Below are positions 36,462-46,400 of a stretch of 64,000 bases of DNA, piece after piece. The notes beneath the pieces are model-generated. The model ran no database searches and was not told the origin of the DNA. It saw only the letters and a program-made list of their open reading frames with translations. The DNA is taken from positions 100,451 through 164,450 of the forward strand of contig NZ_MSCV01000010.1 in assembly GCF_002005105.1 (NCBI RefSeq), read 5' to 3'. Source of the stretch: Methylocaldum sp. 14B. GTDB taxonomy: Bacteria; Pseudomonadota; Gammaproteobacteria; Methylococcales; Methylococcaceae. The translations under genes and the position numbers were made by a program. Each line of letters opens with the position of its first letter. Position 1 is the first letter of the stretch.

Positions 36462-37548
36462 AGGACTTACGCAAAAGCGGTCTTAAAGGGTCGCCAACGG
36501 GGTCCAAGACCGGTAAATTCATCGGCATGAACGATATGACGCGCCTGGCTTACTGCCAATACTTGCTGGTCAGCCAGCTCAACTACACGCTGACGCACTT
36601 CGCGGACCATTGTGACGCCTTCAGTCATGATGCAATTAACCGTTACCTGCAGGGCGAACGGATCACCCCGAGGCTGATTTGGGACAACGTGAGCGGGGAC
36701 CTTGTGCCAACCGCGGCGGGCTATCTGCTGTTCGACGATACGGTGCTGGACAAGCACTATTCCCATCGAATTGAGCTGGTCCGCCGGCAATGGAGCGGCA
36801 ACGCCCAAGCCGTGATCAAGGGCATTGGCGTGGTGACCTGTGTCTACGTCAATCCGGAGACCGATCAGTTCTGGCTCATTGATTATCGCCTCTATGATCC
36901 TGATGGCGATGGCCACTCCAAGCTGGACCATGCGCGGGAGATGCTCGCCAATGTGGTCCACCAGAAACGGCTCCCGTTTTACGCCGTGCTGATGGACACC
37001 TGGTATGCCACGAAGGACCTGATGCGGTACATCGAATCCCTGCAGAAAGTGTACTACTGTCCGCTCAAGGCCAATCGCCAGGTGGACGACTCCGGCGGTG
37101 ATCGACCTTACCAACGAGTGGACTCGCTGGCTTGGAATGCCGTCGAGTTGGCGCACGGCAAGACCATCAAGCTCAAGGGCTTTCCCAAAGACCACAAGGT
37201 GCGCCTGTTCCGGGTCGAGGTGTCCACCCACCGCACGGATTGGGTCGTGACCAACGACCCCACTCAGGACTCCACGGAGGCGACACAACAGGCGTGTGGC
37301 TTCCGCTGGAAGATTGAGCAGCTGCACCGCGAAAGCAAACAACTGACGGGACTGGAACGCTGCCAATGCCGCAAGGCGCGCATCCAACGCAATCACATCG
37401 GCTGTGCCTTGTTGGTGTGGGTCCACCTCAAACACCTGGCGGCCCAAACCGGCCGCACGGTCTATCAACTCAAACATGGCCTGCTGGACGATTACCTCGT
37501 TCAGCAACTTAAAAAACCATCACTCAAAATGGTTCTTGCGTAAGTCCT
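36462..37548 (+). mobile_element. 1087-bp insertion sequence with 13-bp inverted repeats
   Basis: The ends are AGGACTTACGCAA (36462) and its exact complement TTGCGTAAGTCCT (37548), enclosing one DDE transposase gene. The flanks are both T-rich (CTTTTT and GCTTTT), so a target duplication cannot be defined with confidence. The element sits between the oxidoreductase and the SGNH hydrolase genes and would separate a formerly continuous minus-strand operon. Confidence 0.8.
36527..37543 (+). CDS. DDE transposase (IS701/IS4-like)
   Basis: A 338-residue enzyme with the acidic triad visible as YLLFDDTVLDKHYSHRIELV (Asp), YAVLMDTWYATKDLMRYIES (Asp) and CGFRWKIEQLHRESKQLTGL (Glu, with YREK-like spacing). 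The order and spacing are like the IS701/IS4 superfamily; the exact group is uncertain. The frame fills the element from 65 bp inside its left end to the right inverted repeat and looks intact. Confidence 0.75.
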   Translation: MNDMTRLAYCQYLLVSQLNYTLTHFADHCDAFSHDAINRYLQGERITPRLIWDNVSGDLVPTAAGYLLFDDTVLDKHYSHRIELVRRQWSGNAQAVIKGIGVVTCVYVNPETDQFWLIDYRLYDPDGDGHSKLDHAREMLANVVHQKRLPFYAVLMDTWYATKDLMRYIESLQKVYYCPLKANRQVDDSGGDRPYQRVDSLAWNAVELAHGKTIKLKGFPKDHKVRLFRVEVSTHRTDWVVTNDPTQDSTEATQQACGFRWKIEQLHRESKQLTGLERCQCRKARIQRNHIGCALLVWVHLKHLAAQTGRTVYQLKHGLLDDYLVQQLKKPSLKMVLA

Positions 37549-37566
37549 GCTTTTCTCTCTCCATTG

Positions 37567-38178
37567 CTAGATGGACACTCCGGCCTGGCATTCCAGGCGC
37601 TGAATCATCCTGGACGTGATTTCCAGGTAGCCGCGGGCATTGGGGTGAATCCCGTCGGCGCTCCACAAGGCCGGGTCGAAGAGCGTCGAGAGCGGCATCA
37701 AGTCCAGGCAGATCGCCCCGAAGTCCGAAGCCAGGCGCTGAATGATCGCGTTCCCCTTCAGGATGTGTCGGTGCAGGCGTACCCCGATGGAGCCTGGCAA
37801 GGTGGCCAGCAGGGGGAAGTTCGGCAAGGTGGCGGTCACGAGCGTGGCATCGAGGCGCACCAACGCCTCGAACATCCGACGAAGGTCCGCTTCGAAGCGT
37901 TCGGGGTCCCACGCTCGGCCGAGAATGTCATTGGCTCCGGCGACGACGCTGACCAGGTCCGGCGCCAGCGACAGTGCGAGTTCCAGTTGCCCAGCGCGGA
38001 TCTCGGCCGAGGTCAGGCCGGGCTGGGCCAGATTGGTGTAGCGGAGGCCTGGTCGGGAACGCCGGAGAGCGGCGGCCAAGCGATCCGCGGTGCCCAAAGG
38101 CTCGATGCCTTCGACCGCATCCCCGAGCCCTGCGGTGAAGCTGTCGCCGATCGCCACGTAATGCTTCCAGGGATGCAT
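37567..38178 (-). CDS. SGNH/GDSL-family hydrolase
   Basis: A 203-residue protein with the GDSL block YVAIGDSFTAGLGDAVEG (catalytic Ser), the oxyanion Gly and Asn in YTNLAQPGLTSAEIRAG and VVAGANDILGRAWD, and the Asp-His pair in SADGIHPNARGYLEI. This is the complete SGNH set. No signal peptide is seen, so it probably acts in the cytoplasm on an acyl ester or thioester. It follows the ketosynthase gene by 19 bp and is probably co-transcribed with it. Confidence 0.8.
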   Translation of the reverse strand: MHPWKHYVAIGDSFTAGLGDAVEGIEPLGTADRLAAALRRSRPGLRYTNLAQPGLTSAEIRAGQLELALSLAPDLVSVVAGANDILGRAWDPERFEADLRRMFEALVRLDATLVTATLPNFPLLATLPGSIGVRLHRHILKGNAIIQRLASDFGAICLDLMPLSTLFDPALWSADGIHPNARGYLEITSRMIQRLECQAGVSI

Positions 38179-38197
38179 GCGCCTTTCCTCATTTCTC

Positions 38198-39472
38198 TCA
38201 GTCCGGCCAGCGCCGGAACACGAGGCTGGCGTTCACCCCGCCGAAGCCGAAGCCGTTGGACAGGGCATGCTCGATGGCCATGGGTCGGGCCGTCCCGCCC
38301 ACGAGGTCCACGCCTTCGGCAGCCGGATCGGGATGCTCCAGGTTGCGCGTCGCCGGTACGATCTGGTCGCGCAGGGCCAGCACGGTGAAAATGGCCTCGA
38401 TGCCACCGGCCGCGCCCAAGAGGTGTCCGGTGGCCGATTTGGTTGAGGTCACCGCGATGCGCTCTTCGCAGCCGAACAGGGCTTTGATGGCTTCGAGTTC
38501 TCCCCGGTCTCCCACCGGGGTGGCGGTGGCATGCGCGTTCAGATGCTGCACGTCCGCCGGAGCGAGGCGGGCCTCCCGCAAGGCCGCCTGCATGGCGCGC
38601 CGAGCCCCGTCGCCGTCGTCCGGACCGGCGGTCAGGTGATAGGCGTCCGCGCTCGTGCCATAGCCGACCAGTTCCGCGATCGGCCTGTCCCCCCGGGCCA
38701 GAGCATGCTCCAGCGCCTCGATCACCAAGAGGCCGGCGCCTTCCCCCATCACGAAGCCGTCGCGCGCGCTATCGAATGGCCGGGAGGCCTGTTCCGGCCG
38801 GTCATTGAACCCCGATGACAAGGCTCGCGCGGCGGCAAATCCGCCCAGGCTCACACGGTCGATGCAGGCTTCCGTGCCACCGCAGAGCGCAATATCCGCT
38901 TCGCCGCAACGGATCAGCCGCGCGGCATCCCCGATGGCCTGCACGCCCGCCGCGCAGGCGGTCACCGGGGCGCCGATGGGGCCCCGGTAGCCGTAGCGGA
39001 TGGAAACGTGGCCGGCGGCCATGTTGACCAGAAAGGACGGGATGGTGAAGGGCGACAGGCGCTGGACGCCGCGGCTGTCCGTCGTGCGCACGGCTTGCCC
39101 GATGGCCGGGAACCCGCCAATCCCCGAGGCAATGAGGGTGGCGGTGCGTTCGCGCGAACGGGCGTCCGCGGGAGTCCATCCTGACTGGGCGATGGCTTCT
39201 CCCGCCGCCGCCAGCGCGAACAGGATGAACCGATCCATCTTGCGCTGATCCTTGGGCGTGGCGGCGACCTCGGGATCGAAACCGGCCTCCGGATCTTTCG
39301 CCTGGGTCGGCACCACGCCGCCTACCTTCGCGGGAAGGTCGGCCACCATCTCCTCGGGCAGGGCGCGCAGCCCGGAGCGGCCGGCCAAGAGGCGCGACCA
39401 GACCGGTTCCACTCCGCAGCCCAAGGGGGACACCAGGCCCAGGCCCGTCACCACGATGCGGCGCGCGGTCAT
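38198..39472 (-). CDS. FabF-like beta-ketoacyl-ACP synthase
   Basis: A 424-residue condensing enzyme. Catalytic Cys lies in GAPVTACAAGVQAIGDAARL, and the two His in LNAHATATPVGDRGEL and SATGHLLGAAGGIEA, giving the Cys-His-His triad of KAS II. The N-terminus RRIVVTGLGLVSPLGCGVEP is family-typical. It is not next to other fatty-acid genes, so a specialised role is likely, for example extending or making one acyl product. It overlaps the HxlR regulator by ATGA and is followed by an SGNH hydrolase, a combination that suggests a small dedicated acyl pathway. Confidence 0.85.
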   Translation of the reverse strand: MTARRIVVTGLGLVSPLGCGVEPVWSRLLAGRSGLRALPEEMVADLPAKVGGVVPTQAKDPEAGFDPEVAATPKDQRKMDRFILFALAAAGEAIAQSGWTPADARSRERTATLIASGIGGFPAIGQAVRTTDSRGVQRLSPFTIPSFLVNMAAGHVSIRYGYRGPIGAPVTACAAGVQAIGDAARLIRCGEADIALCGGTEACIDRVSLGGFAAARALSSGFNDRPEQASRPFDSARDGFVMGEGAGLLVIEALEHALARGDRPIAELVGYGTSADAYHLTAGPDDGDGARRAMQAALREARLAPADVQHLNAHATATPVGDRGELEAIKALFGCEERIAVTSTKSATGHLLGAAGGIEAIFTVLALRDQIVPATRNLEHPDPAAEGVDLVGGTARPMAIEHALSNGFGFGGVNASLVFRRWPD

Positions 39473-39996
39473 GTTTCCGCCTCCTCATCCCGGGCGGGCG
39501 CGTCGGCTTGCCGGGCATTGACCCGGGCCGCCCGTGCACGGACTTGTGCGCTTGCCGCCGGCCCCGGTTGCAGCATCACGTTCTCCGGCGTGATCGGCGC
39601 CCCGATGCGCGCGTCGACCAGAACCGGTTCCAGCACATGGCCGGAGCGGCGGTCTGCCAGTTGGACGGAGATCCCCTCGGGCGTCAGGTGCTTGTTTCCC
39701 CAGGCGAGCATCGCCGCCAGCACCGGGAAAAAGTCGCGGCCCTTGGCCGTCAGGCGATACTCGTACCTCGGCGGGCGCTGGTTGTATTGGCGGCGCTCGA
39801 GCAGGCCGTTTTGGGTCAGATGCTTCAGCCGCCGCGTCAGGATGTTGGGCGCAATCCCCAGGCTCGCCTGGAATTCGTCGAAGCGAGAGAGGCCGTGGAA
39901 CGCATCGCGCAGGATCAGGATGCTCCACCATTCGCCGACACATTCCAGGGCGCGGGCGGCCGGGCATTCCATGTGTTTGAAGCTGGTTCGTTGCAT
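39469..39996 (-). CDS. HxlR-family transcriptional regulator
   Basis: A 175-residue winged-helix regulator: MQRTSFKHMECPAARALECV, then GEWWSILILRDAFHGLSRFD and GIAPNILTRRLKHLTQNGLL, which are the HxlR core helices and recognition helix. The Cys in MECPAARA is where many HxlR members sense electrophiles or oxidants. ATG at 39996 matches the family N-terminus; an ATG at 40011 would start inside an operator-like repeat. It leads the operon with the ketosynthase and hydrolase genes and is probably autoregulated through the two palindromes at its start. Confidence 0.8.
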   Translation of the reverse strand: MQRTSFKHMECPAARALECVGEWWSILILRDAFHGLSRFDEFQASLGIAPNILTRRLKHLTQNGLLERRQYNQRPPRYEYRLTAKGRDFFPVLAAMLAWGNKHLTPEGISVQLADRRSGHVLEPVLVDARIGAPITPENVMLQPGPAASAQVRARAARVNARQADAPARDEEAET

Positions 39997-40005
39997 AATG
40001 CAAGT
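39989..40005. promoter_or_regulatory. HxlR operator-like palindrome, site 2
   Basis: On the minus strand ACTTGCATTATGCAACG, a 17-bp near-palindrome matching site 1 except for its centre and last two bases. It spans the start codon of the HxlR gene (ATG at 39996-39994), so binding would block initiation as well as transcription. Confidence 0.5.
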
Positions 40006-40025
40006 AACCATACCATACCATTGAT

Positions 40026-40042
40026 ACTTGCATCATGCAAGT
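40026..40042. promoter_or_regulatory. HxlR operator-like palindrome, site 1
   Basis: A perfect 8+1+8 inverted repeat, ACTTGCATCATGCAAGT, 30 bp upstream of the regulator's start and 37 bp centre-to-centre from site 2. The spacing, near 3.5 helical turns, and the sequence identity suggest two dimers binding side by side. Confidence 0.6.
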
Positions 40043-40153
40043 CAGGAGGCAATCCCCAAATTCGCGGCTGTAATTTCGATCCGCCTTGCCCATGCCATTT
40101 TCAGATATTTTTTGCGCCAGCGGTGTTACCGCTAATCGGGTAGGCCTAACACC

Positions 40154-41931
40154 GACACCGTTGGCGAATTCCCTGGGAACGTCAGGCGGCTTGGACGAAG
40201 GGATTCAACTGGGCGAACCGCGAAATACGGGTAAGTGCGAGGGGCGTACCGGCCCACCACTCGCCGAACCGAATCAGATTGAGGGCGGTTGCGGTGATAA
40301 CCTGCTGGAGGTGGGTTTTGGCCAAGCCGATATAGCGCGACTGACGTAACCCGCAGCGCCGGATGGCTTGCTCATGGGTGCTTTCAATCCCCGCGCGTGC
40401 CGCGTACTCGGCTCGAAATTCTTCCGTCGTTTGGCGGTGTCGGGCGGCCTGTAGAACCTCATGCTGCTCCCGGGTCTGTAATCCGATAATCCGGGGTTCG
40501 ACCTTGGCGTGGGTACACTGGACTCGGAATGGACAGGGTGTACAGTCCTGCCGCGCAAAACGCGCCTCCCACACGACGCCATTTTTCGGGTAAGAATTCT
40601 TGAGCCAGGAGATGCTCTGGTGACCGGCCGGACAGGTGACCACCCGCCGGTCCCAATCGACGTGGAAGTGCGACTTGTCAAAGCCGGTGCCGGCGCGGGC
40701 TTGCCAGCTGGGATCCTCCGCCACCGGTCCCGTGATCCGCACCTGATAATCCCGTTGGCTGTCGATGAGCATCTGGGCATCGGTATAGCCCTTATCGACC
40801 AGATGCTCCGTGGGGAGGCGATTCCGCTTCGCCAAGGAGGCGTGCACGACGGCCACCATGGGATCATCGGGGGTGCTGGCGGGCGTGGTCTCGACATTGA
40901 CGATCAGGTGCGGTGTCTCGGGATCACAGGTCTCCGTGAGATGGACCTTGTAGCCCACCCACTCCATCGACTGCTTAGTGCTATAACGGGCACCGGGATC
41001 GTAGGGGGAGGAAATCAACTCGGCCGGCGGCGGCATTTCTTCGGGAGTACGCCAGCGTAAGCTCCCGGCCTGTTCAATGTATTGCTCCTCCCAGACCCGG
41101 CGAAGCATCTGGACGGCGGGTACCTCTCGCAGCCAGGGGTGATCCGAAGCGGCATCGAGGGCCTTTAGCAGGTGCTGCCCGTCCGCTCCGATGACCTTGG
41201 CCAAGTCCTGGCGGGCCGTCTCCGTCTTGGGGAACTGGTAGTTTTCGACCCGACGGCCATAGCGCTCATACCAGGCTTCCGGCGCCTGGGCCTGCAGCCA
41301 CTCCGGAGCGACCACCGCCAGGCTGTTGAGCGCCGCCCTTAAGGTTTCGCCGACCCGTTCCAGCCGGTTCAGTTTCCGCACGGCGGCGAGCACATGGGTC
41401 GAATCGGTTCGCTGGCGGCCCCGAGCCTTGAATAATCCCAGCTCCTGCAGCTTCGTCAGCAGAATGTCGAGGAGGACCCGCTCCGCTTCGCCCTCGAGCA
41501 AACGGGCGCGGAATTCGCTCAGCACACTGTAATCGAAGCCGGGATCCGTCAGGTCCAGACCCAACAGGTATTTCCAGTCGATCCGCGCTCGGACCGCCTC
41601 GGCGGCCTGCCGGTCGGAGAGGTTTTCGACGAATTGCAGGACCGTGACCACGGCCAAGCGCCAGGGCGGCAGACCGGGCTGACCGCGTACCGGAAAAAGC
41701 GTCGCAAAGTGCTCATCCCGGTAGACCGTGCCGAGTTCATCCCGAATCGTGAGGTACAGGTTACCTTTCGGAAAGGCCGCGTGGGCGACTTGGGCGGTCG
41801 GGCCAGGGACCGATTCAAGGGCCAGGGGATGCAGGGACATAATCCAACACGTATCAGCGCACATGGAAAGCCAAATCGATCTTCGTTAGAGCGTCCCCAA
41901 GCCCCAAGATTACGAATTCGCCAACGGTGTC
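40154..41931 (-). mobile_element. IS1182-family insertion sequence
   Basis: A perfect 18-bp inverted repeat GACACCGTTGGCGAATTC (40154-40171) and its complement (41914-41931) bound a 1778-bp element with one transposase on the minus strand. Immediate flanks (ACACC and AACAG) show no target duplication. The right end abuts a 24-bp sequence that recurs inverted at 43140. Confidence 0.85.
40182..41840 (-). CDS. IS1182-family transposase
   Basis: A 552-residue DDE transposase beginning MSLHPLALESVPGPTAQVAH; an ATG eight codons earlier is possible. Family blocks are LPPWRLAVVTVLQFVENLSD, FDYSVLSEFRARLLEGEAER and GRQRTDSTHVLAAVRKLNRL (Asp). LPTEHLVDKGYTDAQMLI (Asp) and YAARAGIESTHEQAIRRCGL (Glu) complete the triad. 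A Cys-rich stretch (CTPCPFRVQCTHAK) is the usual zinc-like region of this group. It appears complete. Confidence 0.85.
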   Translation of the reverse strand: MSLHPLALESVPGPTAQVAHAAFPKGNLYLTIRDELGTVYRDEHFATLFPVRGQPGLPPWRLAVVTVLQFVENLSDRQAAEAVRARIDWKYLLGLDLTDPGFDYSVLSEFRARLLEGEAERVLLDILLTKLQELGLFKARGRQRTDSTHVLAAVRKLNRLERVGETLRAALNSLAVVAPEWLQAQAPEAWYERYGRRVENYQFPKTETARQDLAKVIGADGQHLLKALDAASDHPWLREVPAVQMLRRVWEEQYIEQAGSLRWRTPEEMPPPAELISSPYDPGARYSTKQSMEWVGYKVHLTETCDPETPHLIVNVETTPASTPDDPMVAVVHASLAKRNRLPTEHLVDKGYTDAQMLIDSQRDYQVRITGPVAEDPSWQARAGTGFDKSHFHVDWDRRVVTCPAGHQSISWLKNSYPKNGVVWEARFARQDCTPCPFRVQCTHAKVEPRIIGLQTREQHEVLQAARHRQTTEEFRAEYAARAGIESTHEQAIRRCGLRQSRYIGLAKTHLQQVITATALNLIRFGEWWAGTPLALTRISRFAQLNPFVQAA

Positions 41932-41954
41932 AACAGTCCTGTCGTGGGCCGCCA
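41931..41954. repeat. 24-bp repeat, inverted relative to 43140-43163
   Basis: CAACAGTCCTGTCGTGGGCC plus GCCA here, and its reverse complement with one base change at 43140-43163. The two copies flank the methyltransferase gene and face each other. They may be ends of a lost element or sites used by one. Confidence 0.5.
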
Positions 41955-42129
41955 TTTCGTCGCTGGACCTTGTCGGGCGAGCGTTTCGCGCGTTGCCTTG
42001 GGCCAACCATGGAAACAACCGTCCGGAGTGTCCGATACTGGGCGCCCTAACCGGAATGACAGGCCCCGGATGCGCCCAAGGGGCAAGTTCATCCGAGCCG
42101 CCCCGCTTCCCCAATCCAGAGACCCCATC

Positions 42130-42957
42130 ATGAATGACTTGGAACAAGCCAAAGCCCGTGCCATGGCCACCTACAATGCGGCCGCCGACCATTTCGACCA
42201 TCCCGCCAACACCTTCTGGGACCGTTTCGGGCGGACCACCATCGAGGCCCTGGACCTCCAGCCCGGCCAGACCGTGCTCGACGTGTGCTGCGGCACCGGG
42301 GCTTCGGCGATTCCGGCCGCGCACCAGGTGGGACCGGAGGGACGCGTCCTTGGCGTCGATCTGGCGGAGAATCTGCTCCAGCTTGCCACGACCAAGGCCA
42401 CCCGTGCCGGCCTGACCAACATCGAGTTCCGTGCTGGCGACTTCCTGTCCCTGGGGCTGGCGGATCACGATTTCGACGCCGTGGTCTGTGTGTTCGGGAT
42501 CTTCTTCGTGCCCGATATGCCCGGCGCGGTCCGGGAATTGTGGCGCCTGGTGCGGCCAGGCGGTCGGCTCGCCCTCACCACCTGGGGACCGAACTTCTTC
42601 GAGCCAGCTAATTCGGTGTTCTGGAATGCGATCCAGCAGGAAGCCCCTGAACTTCACAAGAGTTTCAATCCCTGGGATCGCATCAGCGACCCCGATTTGC
42701 TCCGGGTGATGTTGTGGGAAGCCGGCATTGAGGCCTGCGATATTACCGCCGAGGCGGGCGTGCATCCCATCACCTCCCCGGACGCGTGGTGGACCACGCT
42801 GCTGGGCTCCGGCTATCGGGGCACGCTGGATCAGTTGAGCATCGGTGCCCGCGCGCGGGTTCGGGAAGCCAGCCTACAATTTATTCGCGAGTCCCACATC
42901 ACGGCCGTCGAAGCCAATGTCCTCTATGCCGTCGCGACCAAACCCTTGCCGGGATAA
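42130..42957 (+). CDS. Class I SAM-dependent methyltransferase
   Basis: A 275-residue protein. SAM-binding motif I is TVLDVCCGTGASAIPAAHQV (about residue 40-58), motif II GRVLGVDLAENLLQLA, motif III NIEFRAGDFLSLGLADHDFD, and FVPDMPGAVRELWRLVRPGG is the post-motif region. This is the UbiE/Methyltransf_11/25 type acting on small molecules; substrate unknown. ATG at 42130 fits the family N-terminus. It sits alone between an IS1182 element and the caspase-helicase gene, bounded by a 24-bp inverted repeat on each side. Confidence 0.8.
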   Translation: MNDLEQAKARAMATYNAAADHFDHPANTFWDRFGRTTIEALDLQPGQTVLDVCCGTGASAIPAAHQVGPEGRVLGVDLAENLLQLATTKATRAGLTNIEFRAGDFLSLGLADHDFDAVVCVFGIFFVPDMPGAVRELWRLVRPGGRLALTTWGPNFFEPANSVFWNAIQQEAPELHKSFNPWDRISDPDLLRVMLWEAGIEACDITAEAGVHPITSPDAWWTTLLGSGYRGTLDQLSIGARARVREASLQFIRESHITAVEANVLYAVATKPLPG

Positions 42958-43438
42958 GCTGAACGCGGGGGTTGAATAGCAACCCTTTTTACATTTCGCC
43001 GCTCCAGCACTGGTCTGGCACCGACCAGAATGTCTTGAAGTTATTGGGTTTACCAGAGGCCACTTTTGACAAAAGGCACCTTCCGTAAAAAGTCAGTGAC
43101 CTGACTGACCCTGACCATTTTCAATTGGAACCAGGGATTTGGCGGCCCATGACAGGACTGTTGAGTCTACCCCTGGTTGGTCATCCAGCGAAACGGCACT
43201 CTACCAACAGAAACAGAACAGCTGTAGGACCTGCAATGCCTGCTCCTTGTCACACAGCTTGTTGCGCGATCGGTGGGTGGGACGGTACCACGTCTGGGCA
43301 TGTTCCATTCCGCAGGAACAATGCAAAGCGCGCAAATCACCCCCAAGCGACCGTTGCAGGGTAGACAAGCAAGCAATCGCTCAGAACAACGGGGAAGCCC
43401 CTTGACCTTCAACACTAGTCGGATGTGCCTGACAACGC
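42958..43438. other. Intergenic region holding the second 24-bp repeat
   Basis: No gene is seen in these 480 bp. The segment contains the inverted 24-bp repeat at 43140-43163 and a short GTCAGTGACCTGACTGAC near 43092. The frame starting MAAHDRTV at 43139 is just the repeat read through and has no support. Confidence 0.4.
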
Positions 43439-46400
43439 CTAGCTTGGACTCGGCGGGCCGCTCTGCGGCCGGAGTCGCCCGAAGGTTGCGGCCCCGACAC
43501 AGGCAAGAAGCTGTGAATCAGGCATGGCGCTGACCGCTTCAGGCGTAAACGCGCCGGCATTGGCTAACGCTAGGTACTGGCCCCGGCTCATTGGCGCGGG
43601 CAGCGCCAGGAGCGAGAGCGCTCTCGCACGAAGGCCAAACTCCAACCGCGTCAGCAGCTCATCCAAAGCAGTGAGGAAGCCCGGTTGCTCTGGGAACAGC
43701 GCCGCGATGATCTTGTGCGCAGATCGAAGATGGAACCGGGCCCCCTCCGCGATGCTCGTGATGTCGCCGTAGCTGATTGTGCCTTGGTACGGATTGGTGG
43801 TGTAGTGGCGCTCCAGCTCTTCGATGGGGACGCCCTCGATCCAGTCGTGCAATATGGCGGCGCGCTTGCATCTGCGCCAAAGCTCGAACTCGTCCGCCCC
43901 ATATCGCTGCAGCAGTCGGGGAAGGTCTCGGCCATAGCGCTGGATCACGTCACTGATCCGTACGGCTTCGGACCGGCCCCTTTTCATGATGGGCGTATAG
44001 ATGGCGCTCATTTCCTCAAGCACCTGGACGAGGCCAAGGACCTGCGTTACCGGTGTAGTACCGATGTCAAGACCACGCATTAGCTCGACCATACGCAGGC
44101 CAGACTCGAACGAGAGCGAGGAGCCACCCACTGCTTGGCCAAGCAGGGTCAGGTGGATGATCTCGCCACCTTCGTCTTCGGCAAGCCCTGCCTTTAGCAG
44201 TCGCGCGACGAGTTCGGTGATACGCTGTTCGACCATCGAAACCCATTGGGGATTGGCGCGCGAGGCTGCGTATCCGCCGAAAGTGTTGACGAGAAGACCT
44301 GGGATTTCGCCAGCCTTCACTGCCCGGACTTGGCTCAGGAGACGCAAGACCCAGGTCGGTAGAGCATCAACCTTGAACGACGAAATCACATCCTCGGGAA
44401 CGCCTTGTACGTACTTTCGGAAGAATTGCGCGCGCTCAAACGGTGTGTCGGCGAGGATGATGGCCTTGCCGTTCTCGTTGAAGCCGAGCCGGCCAGCACG
44501 GCCTGCCATGTTCTTGTATTCGGCAATCGTGAACGGACGCCCGTCCTCGCCAAGGAACTCCTTCTCAGCAAGTATCACCGTCGAGGCAGGTGTGTTAATA
44601 CCGGCCGCGAGTGTTGTGGTTGACGCGAGTATGTGAATGCCGCCATCTGCACTTCTAAACCCGCGCTCAACAGCCTCACGCTCGGCTCGCAGCAGATTCG
44701 TGTTGTGAAAGGCGGTGCCGCCCTGCAAACACGCGCGCAGGTCTTGCGATGCGGCGGTGAGGTCTTGTGTCGGCAACGCGTTCAAGGCTGCCGTTGCCGG
44801 GCCCTTTCCAAGTGCGCCCGCAAGGTAGCGCGCGCAGCCCTGGGCCTTGCCGCGAACGTTTCGGAAGACGATCAACTTTTCGCCTGCGGCTACGAGCTTT
44901 TGTGCCAGCGGAACGATAACATCCTGAGAACTCGGCTTGTCCCGGCGCTGGACGATGCTGTATGGGGGAAGCATCGCCTCAGTCTTGATCGTCCCGTCAA
45001 CCTCGACGAACTGAAACGTGCCTCCGCGGTCAATGACGCCCTCAATAAGGGGAACGGGTCGTTCGCGGGAGAGTAGCACCGGCATATCGAGCCACTGATC
45101 GAGGCCGTTTAGGCGGCCGATAACTGCAGAGAGCACGACCAGCTGAGGATGGATTCCACGCTCGCGTACGCGGATCAGGAGCGCAAAGATAAGTTCGACG
45201 GTTATTCCCCGCTTAGGATCGGTGATGAACTGGCCTTCATCAACGACGACCAGACCAAGCCGATTCAGAAGGTGAGGCGCACTTAGCGCAAGATTCAAGA
45301 AGGTTTCGTAAGTGAAGAAACCCAAGTCATAGCGGCCCGCGAGCACCGCGCTGATGCTGTCTGTGGCGTCGCCTGTGCAGCGGACAACACGCAAGCCCGT
45401 CGGCCCGTATCGCTCGGTAAACTCCTCAAACTTCTCGTTGACGATGGCGCGGTATGGAAGAAGGAAGGCGGTCTTCTTTCCAGCGATGACGGACTGCACG
45501 GCGGCGAGCTCTCCGATCATGGTTTTTCCGGAGCTCGTGGGAGCAACGGTCAGCAGGGACCGGCCCGCGAGCACGCCGAAGTCATTGACGGCACGCAGCT
45601 GCAGGGCGTTAAGCCCCGATGGGAAGCGGGCGCTCCACTGGTCAATGATGGACTGAGGGAAGCCATGAGAGAGCAGTTCCTCAAACGCTCCCGTCATCTG
45701 CACCACGTCGGTCCACGGGAAAGCGGCTTGATAGTTGGCGCCGCGGGTTAGACGCGGAAAGATTAGACCGCCTTGGACAGTACCAAGAAACACTGGAGTC
45801 TGCGTTACGCCGATCCGCTCGCCTTCGACGCGGGCAAGCTGGATGATCTCGTCCGCGATGGCCGGAAAGCTCACCTGCTCAGACGTGGCGCTGGTCATTG
45901 CCTGGATGATTGCGTAGGTCAGCAAGCCGTGGCCGGTTCCTGGCTGCTCCCAGGCCACTTGCGTCGCTGTGCACGCAGCCAGGAGGATGCGTCCCTCTCC
46001 GTACACGCCATCGAGCGCAAAGACGTTGCGCGGCTGCGCCTGCACTTCCAGGACTCGCGCCGGAGCGTGCCCGCTGAAGCAGCAATCGAGAATGCAGAGA
46101 ACAGCCCGCGCCTTCGTGGCCTTGAACGCCTCGGCAAAGAGGGCCATCGGTAACGTGGTGCCTGCGAGGTCTGCCCGAATGGTGTCGTATAGCGCGAGGC
46201 TTCCATCCGGTGAGCCGTGCCCCGCGAAGCTGATGATGATGATGTCGTTGTCGGCGGCGTTGGCAAGCGTGCCAAAGATCGCCTGGGATACAGCGTCCTT
46301 GGTCGCGTCCGCATCGACCAGGAGCCTGCAACTTAGCCCGGGCATGGAATCCATGAAGAGCGCGCACAGTGACGAAGCATCATGCACGGCTCCGGTGAGC

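Noticed and set aside
36462..37548. Target-site duplication for the IS with AGGACTTACGCAA ends.
   Set aside because: The flanks are just T-rich; no equal-length identical repeat can be set without choosing the ends to fit.
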